Shown: positions 7,555 through 17,283, counted from the first letter of the stretch. The stretch: DNA of 20,894 nucleotides from JBFKAV01 sp041621405 (GCA_041621405.1 JBFKAV010000046.1:1-20894), one strand, 5' to 3'. Notes: generated by a model from the letters alone, not told the origin. Numbers and translations: made by a program.

Positions 7555-8505
7555 ATGCCGAAGCCGCCCCTCACGATCTACCTCGCCGCGCCGCGCGGCT
7601 TCTGCGCCGGCGTCGACCGGGCGATCAAGATCGTCGAGATGGCGCTCGAGAAATGGGGCGCTCCGGTCTACGTCCGCCACGAGATCGTGCACAACCGCTT
7701 CGTCGTCGACGGCCTCTGCGCCAAGGGCGCGGTCTTCGTCGAGGAGCTCGAGGACTGCCCCGACGACCGCCCGGTGGTATTCTCCGCCCACGGCGTGCCG
7801 AAGGCGGTGCCGGCCGAGGCCGCGCGCCGGCACATGATCGCGGTCGACGCGACCTGCCCTCTGGTGACCAAGGTCCACAACGAGGCAAGGCGGCACCACG
7901 AGAACGGCCTGCAGATGATCATGATCGGCCATGCCGGCCACCCCGAGACCGTCGGCACCATGGGCCAGCTTCCGCCCGGCGAGGTGCTCCTCGTCGAGAC
8001 CGTGGACGACGTCGCCCGGGTCAAGGTCCGCGACCCCGGCAAGCTCGCCTTCGTCACCCAGACCACGCTTTCGGTGGATGATACCGCCGCGATCGTTGCC
8101 GCGCTGAAGGCAAGGTTTCCGGCGATCAACGGACCTGCCAAGGAAGACATCTGCTACGCCACGACAAACCGCCAGCAGGCGGTGAAGGCGATGGCGCCCA
8201 GGATCGACGCGCTCATTGTGATTGGCGCGCCCAATTCCTCGAACTCCCGGCGCCTGGTCGAGGTCGGCCGCGCCGCCGGCTGCGCATATGCCCAGCTTTT
8301 GGGCCGTGCCGCCGAGATCGACTGGCGTGCGCTCGAAGGCGCCCGCGCCGTCGGCCTCACCGCCGGCGCCTCGGCGCCCGAGGTGCTGGTCAACGAGGTG
8401 ATCGACGCCTTCCGCGACCGCTTCGAGGTGACCGTGGAGCACGTCGAAACCGCCGTCGAGACCGTCGAATTCAAGGTGCCCCGCGTGCTCCGCGAGCCCG
8501 CATGA
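7555..8505 (+). CDS. ispH: 4-hydroxy-3-methylbut-2-enyl diphosphate reductase
   Basis: IspH catalyses the last step of the MEP isoprenoid pathway, reducing HMBPP to IPP and DMAPP with an oxygen-sensitive [4Fe-4S] cluster. The three cluster cysteines are present: Cys17 in RGFCAG, Cys101 in DATCPLV and Cys200 in EDICYATTNRQ. The substrate-binding HPE (129-131), TQTTLS and NSSNSRRL motifs are also there. The product is 316 residues from the ATG at 7555, which has GGAGA before it. The open frame runs back to a GTG at 7504, but those 17 extra residues are not family-like. The gene overlaps the methyltransferase by ATGA. idi, acting on the same products, lies 2.2 kb downstream, so both ends of IPP/DMAPP supply are in this window. 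Confidence 0.97.
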   Translation: MPKPPLTIYLAAPRGFCAGVDRAIKIVEMALEKWGAPVYVRHEIVHNRFVVDGLCAKGAVFVEELEDCPDDRPVVFSAHGVPKAVPAEAARRHMIAVDATCPLVTKVHNEARRHHENGLQMIMIGHAGHPETVGTMGQLPPGEVLLVETVDDVARVKVRDPGKLAFVTQTTLSVDDTAAIVAALKARFPAINGPAKEDICYATTNRQQAVKAMAPRIDALIVIGAPNSSNSRRLVEVGRAAGCAYAQLLGRAAEIDWRALEGARAVGLTAGASAPEVLVNEVIDAFRDRFEVTVEHVETAVETVEFKVPRVLREPA

Positions 8506-9095
8506 GCGCCGACGCCCGGACCATCGCAGTTTATGACGCGCAAGCGGCCGCCTACGCCGACCGGTTCCAGACGGCCGAACCCGAGCCGGCGCTGCAATCC
8601 TTCATCGAAGCGCTTCCGCAAGGCGCCCGGGTGCTCGATCTCGGCTGCGGGCCGGGCAATGCCTCGGCCTTCATGCGCGCCACGGGGCTGGACCCCGACC
8701 CGGTCGACGCCTCGCCGGCGATGGTCGCGCTGGCCAATGACCGCCACGGCATCGGCGCCCGGCTGGCGACCTTCGACGAGATCGCGGGCGAGGCGGCCTA
8801 TCACGGCGTCTGGGCGAACTTCTCACTCCTGCACGCGCCCCGCGCCGATCTGCCGAGGCATTTCGCGGCGCTCCACCGGGCGCTGATCCCCGGAGGGCTG
8901 CTTCATGTCGGGATGAAGACCGGCACTGGCGAGGCGCGCGACCGGATCGACCGCTTCTACACCTTTGTCGGCCGGACCGAGCTCGCCGGGCTGCTCGAGG
9001 CCGCCAGCTTCACGGTGATCGCGGTCGAGGAGGGCGAGGAGCGCGGCCTCGCCGGAACGCTCGACCCCTTTGTCCTCATGCGCGCCCGTGCCTGA
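8502..9095 (+). CDS. Class I SAM-dependent methyltransferase, substrate unknown
   Basis: The 197-residue protein has the Rossmann-type methyltransferase fold. Motif I is VLDLGCGPGNAS (about 44-55), followed by an acidic LDPDPVDASP loop that should bind the SAM ribose. A post-motif region, GVWANFSLLHAP, and the ALIPGGLLHVGMK strand follow. It resembles small ubiE-like or methyltransferase type 11 proteins, and nothing visible identifies the acceptor. It overlaps ispH by 4 bases at its start (ATGA) and rnhA by 8 bases at its end. It is therefore translated as part of an ispH-methyltransferase-rnhA unit. Confidence 0.85.
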   Translation: MSADARTIAVYDAQAAAYADRFQTAEPEPALQSFIEALPQGARVLDLGCGPGNASAFMRATGLDPDPVDASPAMVALANDRHGIGARLATFDEIAGEAAYHGVWANFSLLHAPRADLPRHFAALHRALIPGGLLHVGMKTGTGEARDRIDRFYTFVGRTELAGLLEAASFTVIAVEEGEERGLAGTLDPFVLMRARA

Positions 9096-9573
9096 GCTCT
9101 TCGCCTATACCGATGGCGCCTGCTCGGGCAATCCGGGCCCCGGCGGCTGGGGCGTGCTTCTGCAGGCCAAGGAAAGCGACCGCGTCGTCCGGGAGCGCGA
9201 GCTCAAGGGCGGTGAGCCCGAAACCACGAACAACCGGATGGAGCTTCTGGCGGCGATCTCCGCGTTGGAAGGACTCTCCCAGCCCTCCGAGATCACCGTC
9301 GTCACCGACAGCGCCTATGTGAAGAACGGCGTCACCCAGTGGATCCACGGCTGGAAGCGGAACGGCTGGCGCACCGCCGGCAAGAAGCCGGTGAAGAACG
9401 CCGAGCTCTGGCAGCGGCTCGACACCGCCCAGGCCCGCCACAAGGTGCGCTGGGAATGGATCAAGGGCCATGCCGGCCACCCCGAGAACGAACGCGCCGA
9501 CGAACTGGCGCGGGCCGGCATGAAGCCGTTCAAGCCGAAGAAGCCGAAGCCCGCGCCGAAGCAGGCGTCCTGA
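9088..9573 (+). CDS. rnhA: Ribonuclease HI
   Basis: RNase HI cuts the RNA strand of RNA-DNA hybrids, removing R-loops and primers. All four catalytic acids are visible when numbered from the GTG at 9088: Asp9 in AYTDGACSGNPG, Glu52 in NNRMELLAA, Asp74 in VTDSAYVKNG and Asp138 in ENERADELA, with the active-site loop KGHAGHPE. The length of 161 residues is normal; a Lys/Pro-rich tail of about 18 residues ends the protein. The frame opens at a TTG (9070), but the GTG gives the standard N-terminus MPELFAYTDG. No clear ribosome site precedes it, so translation probably depends on ribosomes finishing the overlapping methyltransferase gene. Confidence 0.96.
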   Translation: MPELFAYTDGACSGNPGPGGWGVLLQAKESDRVVRERELKGGEPETTNNRMELLAAISALEGLSQPSEITVVTDSAYVKNGVTQWIHGWKRNGWRTAGKKPVKNAELWQRLDTAQARHKVRWEWIKGHAGHPENERADELARAGMKPFKPKKPKPAPKQAS

Positions 9574-9621
9574 TCCCACGCCACGCTTGCGCGGCGCCGC
9601 GCGGCGGGGCAAAGTTGGGTC

Positions 9622-9969
9622 ATGACAGTGACGTTCCTTCCGCCCGTCACAGGCGCGGGCCCGGTCCCGGAACAGGTCAGATTCGACAGGGCGGAGCTTT
9701 CCGCAATCCTGTCTGTCTACGGTCGCATGGTCGCCGCCGGCGAATCGCGCGACTACGGCCTCTCCTGCCTGCGCGAAGTGGCGGTGTTCTCGATCTTCCG
9801 ACGCACCGCCGAGCATCCGCTCTACCGCATCGAGAAACGCCCGAAGCTGCGCGGCCGGCAGGGCCAGTACGCCGTGCTCGGCATGGACGGGCAAGTCGTC
9901 AAGCGCGGCAACAACCTGAAGGCGGTGCTTGGGGTGCTGGAGCGCAAGCTGATCCGCGCGGTGAACTGA
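9622..9969 (+). CDS. DUF2794 family protein
   Basis: This 115-residue cytoplasmic protein belongs to DUF2794, a family I know only from alphaproteobacteria and for which no function is established. The conserved core is SVYGRMVAAGESRDYGLS, then VAVFSIFRRTAEHPLYRIEK and a basic C-terminus ending VLERKLIRAVN. It has no signal peptide, cysteine-rich motif or membrane segment. It begins 48 bases after rnhA. A perfect 14-bp palindrome, GCGCGGCGCCGCGC (9589-9602), lies in that gap. A terminator-like hairpin follows the stop. The best functional hint is its position after rnhA. Confidence 0.85.
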   Translation: MTVTFLPPVTGAGPVPEQVRFDRAELSAILSVYGRMVAAGESRDYGLSCLREVAVFSIFRRTAEHPLYRIEKRPKLRGRQGQYAVLGMDGQVVKRGNNLKAVLGVLERKLIRAVN

Positions 9970-9999
9970 CCCCGCGCGCGCCCTGCAACTGACGCAAGT

Positions 10000-10019
10000 G
10001 CCGCCGGTTTCCCGGCGGC
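10000..10019. terminator. Hairpin between convergent DUF2794 and cycA genes
   Basis: GCCGCCGG (10000-10007) and CCGGCGGC (10012-10019) form a perfect 8-bp stem with a TTTC loop. On the plus strand it is followed by a short T-rich stretch (TTTCTT at 10025-10030). It lies between two genes that read towards each other, so it probably ends the plus-strand transcript and perhaps both. Confidence 0.6.
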
Positions 10020-10041
10020 CCCACGTTTCTTCGCGGCCGGC

Positions 10042-10500
10042 TCAGTTCGAGGCTGCTTCCTCAGCCGGGGCCAGCGACAGGAGGTAGGCGTAGAGGTTCT
10101 TCGCGTCGTCCTCGCTGCGCACCTTGAAGGTCATGTTCGAACGCGCGGCGGCATCGTCGAGATACTCGCGAAGATAGGGGGTGGGGTCCATCACGTAGGC
10201 CACGAAGGTTTCCTCGGTCCAGACCAGGCCGGCCTCGCCCGCGGCCTTGATTCCGTTGGAATAGCGGAACCCTTCCACCGTGCCCGCGGTGCGGCCGGCC
10301 ACCTTGAAGAGGTTCGGACCGGTCTTCGAGGAGCGGCCGGCGAGCGTCTCGCCCGCGTCGTTCACCACGACGTGGCAGGTCTGGCACTGGCGGAACGCGG
10401 CCTCGCCGGCGGCGGCGTCGCCGGTGGCGGTAAGGTCGGCATCCTGTGCGAAGGCGGGGGCCGAGGCGAGGGCCAGGGCGGCGGCGAGTATCAGCTTCAT
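10042..10500 (-). CDS. cycA: Cytochrome c2 (periplasmic electron carrier)
   Basis: Cytochrome c2 carries electrons in the periplasm between the bc1 complex and oxidases or, in phototrophs, the reaction centre. The 152-residue precursor has a signal peptide cleaved after AFA (about residue 18). The mature protein holds the haem site CQTCH (39-43) and the Met ligand at Met123 in NMTFKV. Its sequence, with GEAAFRQCQTCHVVV, SKTGPNLFKVAGRTAG and AYVMDPTPYLREYL, resembles Rhodobacter cytochrome c2 rather than a generic c552. The frame is open further upstream, but the ATG at 10500 starts the signal peptide and has GGGAGCAG before it. It diverges from idi across 217 bases and is followed by a shared convergent terminator. 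Confidence 0.92.
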   Translation of the reverse strand: MKLILAAALALASAPAFAQDADLTATGDAAAGEAAFRQCQTCHVVVNDAGETLAGRSSKTGPNLFKVAGRTAGTVEGFRYSNGIKAAGEAGLVWTEETFVAYVMDPTPYLREYLDDAAARSNMTFKVRSEDDAKNLYAYLLSLAPAEEAASN

Positions 10501-10584
10501 GTTCTGCTCCCATTCCAAACTGCACGACGCGGACCCTGGACCGGCGCTGCCGGAGCCGAGGCCAAACCCGCGCGAGACAGGCTC

Positions 10585-10613
10585 ACGATATTCAGCGCCG
10601 CGCGCCGCCGCAA
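10585..10613 (-). promoter_or_regulatory. Possible cycA promoter
   Basis: On the minus strand TTGCGG (10613-10608) and TATCGT (10590-10585) are separated by 17 bases. This would give a leader of roughly 80 bases before the cycA ATG. The match is moderate and the surrounding DNA is very GC-rich, so this is tentative. Confidence 0.35.
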
Positions 10614-10717
10614 TGCTTCCATTGGCCTCACCCGCCCTCCCGCAATACGGAATCCGGATGCGCACCGCGGGCGCCGCCGCTATACCCGGACGACATCCCC
10701 CGAAACGCGGAAGCACG

Positions 10718-11266
10718 ATGACCGGTCCCACCGATACAGCCGATCCGATCCCGGCCTGGGTCGATGGCACCCTGATCCCGGTGGGCAAGCTCGAGGTCCA
10801 CCGCCGCGGACTCCGTCACAAGGCGGTGTCGGTCTTCGTGATGCATGGCGGCGAGGTGCTGATCCAGCGTCGCGCCATGGCCAAGTACCACACGCCCGGC
10901 CTCTGGGCGAACACCTGCTGCACCCACCCCGCCTGGGGCGAGAGCCCGGAGGATTGCGCGGAGCGACGGCTCCGCGAAGAGCTCGGCCTCACCGGCCTCG
11001 CCCCGGAACATCGCGACCAGGTGGAATACCGCGCCGAGGTCGGCAGCGGCATGGTCGAGCACGAGGTCGTCGACATCTTTCTGGCCGAAACCGTAGCCCG
11101 GCCGATGGTGACGGCGAACCCCGAGGAAGTGATGGAGGTCGCCTGGATCGGCTTCCGCGACCTCTGCGCCGAAGTCGCCCGCAGCCCCGAGCGATTCACG
11201 CCCTGGCTCAGGATCTACCTCCACGATCACCGCGACCGGATCTTCGGTACCTCAGCGCGGGGCTAG
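10718..11266 (+). CDS. idi: Isopentenyl-diphosphate delta-isomerase, type I
   Basis: Idi interconverts IPP and DMAPP, balancing the precursors for carotenoids, quinone tails and bacteriochlorophyll side chains. The 182-residue Nudix-fold enzyme matches the E. coli numbering closely: catalytic Cys67 in NTCCTHP, metal-binding His28, His34 and His70, Glu87 in RRLREELG, and Glu114/Glu116 in MVEHEVVDIF. The ATG at 10718 follows CGGAAG; the longer frame upstream lies in the cycA control region and is not credible. The stop codon overlaps that of the convergent thioredoxin gene within a shared CTAG. In purple phototrophs idi is often in the photosynthesis cluster; no photosynthesis gene is visible here. 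Confidence 0.95.
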   Translation: MTGPTDTADPIPAWVDGTLIPVGKLEVHRRGLRHKAVSVFVMHGGEVLIQRRAMAKYHTPGLWANTCCTHPAWGESPEDCAERRLREELGLTGLAPEHRDQVEYRAEVGSGMVEHEVVDIFLAETVARPMVTANPEEVMEVAWIGFRDLCAEVARSPERFTPWLRIYLHDHRDRIFGTSARG

Positions 11267-11679
11267 CTCGAGGTCGCGGCGGCGAGCGCGGTGTCCATCA
11301 GCGCCTTGATCGCCGCCTTTCTGGTGTCGGCGACGATGCGGCCTAGCTCGCCGTCGCCCTTCAGCACAACCAGCGTCGAGCGGCGGGGGATGTTCAGGGA
11401 CACCGTCAGCGCGTCGTTGCGGTATCTGTCCCAGTCGACGTCGATGAAGGTGATCGCCCGCTCGTAGGCCGGGTTCTCGGCCTTCAGCGCGTTCAGCACC
11501 CGCTCCTGGGCGGCGCAGGTCGAGCACCAGCTCGCCTTGAAGTCGACGAACACCGTCTCGCCGGCGGCCAGCCGCTCGCTGACCAGCCCGGGCGCATAGT
11601 CGAGCGACCGGGCACGGGCCTTGATCGGCATGGCGACGGTGACGGCCGCGGTCAGGGCGAGGAAGTCGCGGCGATGCAT
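11263..11679 (-). CDS. Periplasmic thioredoxin-like protein
   Basis: The 138-residue protein has an N-terminal export signal with a Tat-like RRDFL motif (3-7) and a hydrophobic stretch to about residue 18. A thioredoxin domain follows, with VFVDFKASWCSTC holding the redox cysteines Cys52 and Cys55 and a later cis-proline-like position in IPRRSTLVVL. It is probably a periplasmic disulfide reductant, as in the DsbD C-terminal or TlpA-like families. Its neighbour ccdA, 14 bases upstream, encodes the membrane partner that would feed it electrons from cytoplasmic thioredoxin. An excellent ribosome site (AAGGAG) precedes the ATG. Its targets could be apocytochrome c haem-site cysteines or sulfenylated proteins; the sequence does not decide. 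Confidence 0.88.
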   Translation of the reverse strand: MHRRDFLALTAAVTVAMPIKARARSLDYAPGLVSERLAAGETVFVDFKASWCSTCAAQERVLNALKAENPAYERAITFIDVDWDRYRNDALTVSLNIPRRSTLVVLKGDGELGRIVADTRKAAIKALMDTALAAATSS

Positions 11680-11693
11680 GAGAGATCTCCTTC

Positions 11694-12407
11694 TCAGAGG
11701 GATACCGAAAAATCGACGAGCCAGGGCGGCAGGGTCTCGACCAGCCAGGCCTCGGCCATCAGGTGCAGGCGGAACAGGATTGCAAGCCCGACGCCGACGA
11801 ACACGGCGCCGAGCGTCGGCCGCGCGGCGCCGGCGAGCCGCAGCATCCGCGCCCGGTTCCGAGAAAGCAGCGCGCGGGCGCCATGGGCGAGGCCGAGGAT
11901 GATCGTGCTCACCCCGGCGGCGAAGGCCGCCATGATCGCGCCGGCCTGGCCGAGACCCTGGCCCTGCGAGGCGAGCGCGATGGCGCCGCCGAGCGTCGGG
12001 CCGATGCAGGGCGACCAGACCGCGCCGAGCAGCGCGCCGCCCAGGAACTGGCCGCCGGCTCCCTGCCGCTCGAGCGCGACGAAGGAGGTGTCGGCCCGGG
12101 CCGAAACTCCGCCCGTGGCCAGCGCGAAGCCGCGCCCCGCGGCGGGCACCAGCAGCACCAGCCCGAAGCCGATCATCACCACGGCCCCGGCCTGCGCCAG
12201 CCGCTCCTCGTCGAGGCCGAGCGACCGCCCGGCCGCCGTGACCAGGAGCCCCAACGCCATGAACGACAGGCTCATGCCCGCCGCCAGCGCCAGCGGCCCG
12301 AAACGGCTCGCCTGCAGCGCGGTGGCCAGCACGATCGGCAACACCGGCAGGACGCAGGGGTTGATCAGCGTAAGCAGCCCGGCACCGTATGCGAAAACCA
12401 GGTCCAT
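11694..12407 (-). CDS. ccdA: CcdA-type transmembrane thiol-disulfide transporter
   Basis: CcdA moves reducing equivalents from cytoplasmic thioredoxin across the inner membrane to periplasmic thioredoxin-like proteins, often for cytochrome c maturation. The protein of 237 residues is almost entirely hydrophobic, with about six membrane segments. It carries the two conserved redox cysteines in NPCVLP (Cys18) and SPCIGP (Cys134), which are diagnostic for the DsbD beta/CcdA family. The frame opens at 12443, but the ATG at 12407 gives the typical start MDLVFAYGAGLLTL. The ribosome site there is weak. The gene is followed after 14 bases by its thioredoxin partner. The nearby cytochrome c2 is a plausible beneficiary, though not proof. 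Confidence 0.9.
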   Translation of the reverse strand: MDLVFAYGAGLLTLINPCVLPVLPIVLATALQASRFGPLALAAGMSLSFMALGLLVTAAGRSLGLDEERLAQAGAVVMIGFGLVLLVPAAGRGFALATGGVSARADTSFVALERQGAGGQFLGGALLGAVWSPCIGPTLGGAIALASQGQGLGQAGAIMAAFAAGVSTIILGLAHGARALLSRNRARMLRLAGAARPTLGAVFVGVGLAILFRLHLMAEAWLVETLPPWLVDFSVSL

Positions 12408-12471
12408 GTGACCGAGACTGCGCAAGCCCAGGCCCGCTGTCACCTGCTAGGCGGACACGTTCCGGTCACAT
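12406..12471 (-). repeat. 9-bp inverted repeat spanning the eamA-ccdA gap
   Basis: ATGTGACCG (12406-12414) and CGGTCACAT (12463-12471) are perfect inverted copies separated by 48 bases. They span the gap between the EamA-exporter stop and the ccdA start. In the minus-strand mRNA the second arm ends within the ccdA start codon, so pairing would hide the initiation site. This could be translational control or chance. Confidence 0.35.
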
Positions 12472-12476
12472 CCGCG

Positions 12477-13349
12477 TTAGCGCGACGAGATCTTCGCCAT
12501 TTGCACCGCCAGGATGCCGACGGTTACGATCGCCACGCCCGCCGCGTCGAGCGCGCCGAGCCGCTCGCCTAGGAGCGTCGCGGCGATGGCGACGCCGAGC
12601 ACCGGGTTCAGGAAGTGGAAGGTCGCCGCCCGCACCGCGCCGATCCGGTTGACAAGCAGAAACCAGACCCAGGTGGCGCCGAGGCCGGGCACCAGCGTCG
12701 TGTAGACGAAGGCCAGGATAAGCGGCCAGCTCCAGCGCACGTCCCAGCTCTCCAGGAGGGAAGCCGCGACACCCAGCACCGCGGCGCCGATCAGCATCTG
12801 CAGACCCACGATCATCATCAGGTTGCCGCCCGAAGAGGCGCCCCGCACCGCCAGCGTCGCCGAAGCGAGCGCCAATACGCCGATGCCGCAGAGCGCCAGG
12901 CCGAATAGGTCCACGCCGCCGGTGATCCGCGCGCCCATGATCAGCGCGACGCCGGCCACCCCCGCGAACAGCCCGGCGATGCCCACGGGCCGCACCCGTT
13001 CGCCGAAGACGAGCCAGCCGGCCAGCGCCACGATCAAGGGCATCGTCGAGGCTATGATCGCCGCCAGCGAGGCCTCGATCCACTGCATCGCCACGAAGTT
13101 GAGGCCCAGGTAGAGCGCGTTCTGGCAGAGCCCGAAGATCACGGTCGCCCGCCACGCGCCGCGGCTCAGCCGCCAGCTCTGGCCCAGCGCCAACGCGAGG
13201 GCGATGCCGATCAGGCCCGAGATCAGGAACCGGATCGCCAGCGCCGTCAGCGGCGGCGCGTCGGCGACGATTATGCGCGCCGAGGTGAACGCCGAGGACC
13301 ACATGAAGGCGAAGGCCAGCCCCATCAGGGTCGCGCGGACGTCCATCAT
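12477..13349 (-). CDS. EamA/DMT-family exporter
   Basis: This inner-membrane transporter of the drug/metabolite superfamily has 290 residues and about ten membrane segments in two EamA repeats. The first holds MWSSAFTSARIIVADAPPL and ends near LVFGERVRPVGIAG. The second runs from about residue 145 and ends with FLNPVLGVAIAATLLGERLG. The repeated GER motifs are typical of the family. Members export amino acids, metabolites or toxic compounds, and the substrate cannot be read from the sequence. The start is one of two adjacent ATGs (13349 or 13346); GGGAGG is better spaced for the second. The gene follows the HU terminator and is therefore probably expressed separately from HU. Confidence 0.88.
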   Translation of the reverse strand: MMDVRATLMGLAFAFMWSSAFTSARIIVADAPPLTALAIRFLISGLIGIALALALGQSWRLSRGAWRATVIFGLCQNALYLGLNFVAMQWIEASLAAIIASTMPLIVALAGWLVFGERVRPVGIAGLFAGVAGVALIMGARITGGVDLFGLALCGIGVLALASATLAVRGASSGGNLMMIVGLQMLIGAAVLGVAASLLESWDVRWSWPLILAFVYTTLVPGLGATWVWFLLVNRIGAVRAATFHFLNPVLGVAIAATLLGERLGALDAAGVAIVTVGILAVQMAKISSR

Positions 13350-13376
13350 TCCTCCCGGAGGGGGCAAAATGGAAAG

Positions 13377-13428
13377 GGCCGCCCGGAGGGCGACCCTAGG
13401 CGAAAGCGGCCGGGGCGCAAGGCCCCGG
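13377..13428 (-). terminator. Double-hairpin terminator after the HU gene
   Basis: Reading leftwards from the HU stop, a 7-bp stem CCGGGGC/GCCCCGG (13410-13428) is followed by a second stem GGTCGCCC/GGGCGGCC with one G-U pair (13377-13395). T-rich sequence (TTT, then TTTT by 13366) follows on the minus strand. This fits intrinsic termination of HU before the exporter gene. Confidence 0.6.
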
Positions 13429-13438
13429 GCCCGACGGA

Positions 13439-13729
13439 TCAGTTGTTCACGCTTTCCTTCAGCGCCTTGGCGATCGACATCTTCACCACCTTGTCGGCGG
13501 GCTTGTGGATCTGCTCGCCGGTGGCCGGGTTGCGGACCATCCGGGCCGGCCGCGAGCGGCACGAGATCTTGCCCACGTTCGGGATCGTCACCGCGCCACC
13601 CCGCGAGACTTCCGCGGTGATGATGTCGCTCAGCGCGTCCACCGCGGCATTCGCGGTCTTCTTGTCGGACCCCAACTTCTCGGCCAGCGCGGTCACCAGC
13701 TGGGCCTTGGTCATCTGATTGTTCGCCAT
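13439..13729 (-). CDS. hup: HU-family histone-like DNA-binding protein
   Basis: HU is an abundant nucleoid protein that bends DNA as a dimer. The 96-residue protein starts MANNQMTKAQLVTALAEKLG and has the dimerisation helices. The DNA-binding arm follows, with VRNPATGEQIHKPADKV (Arg-Asn-Pro being the intercalating tip), and the C-terminus is KMSIAKALKESVNN. The arm base reads GKISCRSRPAR rather than the common GFGTF form, as in other Rhodobacteraceae HU proteins. GAGGAG precedes the ATG. The 130 bases upstream contain several overlapping stems, and a double hairpin follows the stop. The gene is thus a single-cistron unit, as expected for a highly expressed protein. Confidence 0.92.
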   Translation of the reverse strand: MANNQMTKAQLVTALAEKLGSDKKTANAAVDALSDIITAEVSRGGAVTIPNVGKISCRSRPARMVRNPATGEQIHKPADKVVKMSIAKALKESVNN

Positions 13730-13747
13730 TTACAGTCTCCTCGCTCC

Positions 13748-13817
13748 GCCCCCTGAAATTGGGGCCTATCGCCCCCATTTACCTGAATATGGGGGTACCG
13801 CACAACAGATAGTGTGC
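13748..13817 (-). promoter_or_regulatory. Hairpin-rich leader of the HU gene
   Basis: Minus strand, 5' to 3'. An inverted repeat GCACA/TGTGC (13817-13800) comes first. Four complementary blocks follow: A CCCCCAT (13795-13789), B ATGGGGG (13778-13772), C GGCCCCA (13766-13760) and D GGGGGC (13753-13748). A pairs with B over 7 bp, B with C over 5 bp and C with D over 5 bp, so the stems exclude each other. D lies next to the ribosome site. No clear promoter was found, so it is not certain that all blocks are transcribed. Confidence 0.4.
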
Positions 13818-13859
13818 TCTAAGGCCTATTTTTCCTGCATTTCGCGGGTTTCCGCCGGC

Positions 13860-15340
13860 CTAAAGGAAGGCGGTTTCCTCGAAACTGCGCAACTTCCGGC
13901 TGTGAATCCGCTCCAGCGGCATCTCCCTGATCTGCTCCATGGCCCGGATTCCGATCAGAAGGTGCCGGGTCACCTGGGTCTTGTAGAAGTCGGTCGCCAT
14001 GCCCGGCAGCTTCAATTCGCCGTGCAGCGGCTTGTCCGACACGCAGAGCAGCGTGCCGTAGGGCACCCGGAACCGGAAGCCGTTGGCCGCGATCGTGGCC
14101 GACTCCATGTCGAGCGCGATGGCGCGGCTCTGGCTCAGCCGCTGCACCGGCCCGGACTGGTCGCGGAGCTCCCAGTTGCGGTTGTCGATGGTGGCGACGG
14201 TGCCGGTCCGCATCAGCCGCTTCAGCTCGAAGCCCTCGACCCCGGTCACCTCGGCCACCGCGCCTTCCAGCGCGATCTGGATCTCGGCGAGCGCCGGGAT
14301 CGGCACCCAGACCGGCAGGTCGTCGTCGAGCACGTGGTCCTCGCGGACATAGGCATGCGCCAGTACGAAGTCGCCCAGCGACTGCGAGTTCCTGAGCCCC
14401 GCGCAATGGCCCACCATCAGCCAGGCATGGGGCCTGAGCACCGCGATGTGGTCGGTCGCCGTCTTGGCGTTCGACGGGCCGATGCCGATGTTGACCAGCG
14501 TGATCCCGGCGCCGCCCTCGCGCTTGAGATGGTAGGAGGGCATCTGCGGCATCTTCGCCGGATGCGGCAGGTGGCCGTTTGCGGTGGTGATCTCCACGTT
14601 GCCGGGGCCGACAAGCGCGATGTAGCCCGAGCTCGGGTCGCCCAGCGCCTTGCGGGCATAGGCCTCGAACTCCTCGACGTAGAACTGGTAGTTGGTGAAC
14701 AGCACGTGGTTCTGGAAATGCTCGGGCGCCGTCGCGGTGTAGTGCGAGAGCCGCGCCAGCGAGTAGTCCACCCGTTGCGCGGTGAATGGCGCCAGTGGCC
14801 CCGAGCCGTCGGGGTTGGTGTAGTTGAAGCCGTTGACGATGTCGTCATGGGTGGTGGCGAGGTCGGGCACGTCGAAGACGTCGCGCAGCGGGAAGTCGAG
14901 CACCCCTTCCTGCGGCACCGAGAGGCTGGCGTCGCCATTCGCGGCGAAGTGGATCGGGATCGGTGTCGCCGAGGGCGCGATCTGCACCGGGACGTTGTGG
15001 TTCTGGATCAGGAGCCCGATCTGCTGGGTCAGGTAGGCGCGGAACAGGTCGGGCCGCGTCACCGTGGCCGAATAGGTGCCAGGCACCGCGACATGTCCGA
15101 AGCTGAGCCGGGTGTCGACCTGCGCGTAGCTGGTGGTCATCACCCGGATCTCCGGATAGTAGGCTCGGAACCGCGCCGCCGGGCGGCCGGCCGTCAGCGC
15201 CTCGGCGAACTTCTCGCGCAGGAAGGCCGTGGCGCCGCCGTAGAGCGCCTCGAGCCGCGCCACCGCCTTCGCGGCGTCGGTGAAGCTCTCCGCCCGTGGC
15301 AAATCGGGGGTGAGGAAGGGCAGGTTGCGCTCCGGCACGG

Positions 15341-15344
<4 letters not shown>
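13860..15344 (-). CDS. amn: AMP nucleosidase
   Basis: Amn hydrolyses AMP to adenine and ribose 5-phosphate, controlling the adenylate pool. The 494-residue protein has an N-terminal regulatory part (to about 190) and a C-terminal nucleoside-phosphorylase-like catalytic domain. That domain shows LVNIGIGPSNAKTATDHIA, WLMVGHCAGLRNSQ, the LGDFVLAHAYVREDHVLDDD segment and the purine-binding ALDMESATIAANG. Length and motifs match the family. The frame is open upstream, but the ATG at 15344 overlaps the ade stop as ATGA and starts the standard N-terminus. Its product adenine is the substrate of Ade, encoded immediately upstream, so the pair converts AMP to hypoxanthine, ammonia and ribose 5-phosphate. 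Confidence 0.95.
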
Positions 15345-17158
<1,814 letters not shown>

Positions 17159-17283
17159 GCCGAATCCTGCCACCACGAAGGAAAGCCATCAAGGGGGCCG
17201 GCCAGGCGCCAGCGCGGTTCGGCCTGCCGCTCAGGCCAGTCCTGCAACCCTGGCGGTCTTGGTTGCCCAATATCCACTCGCTG

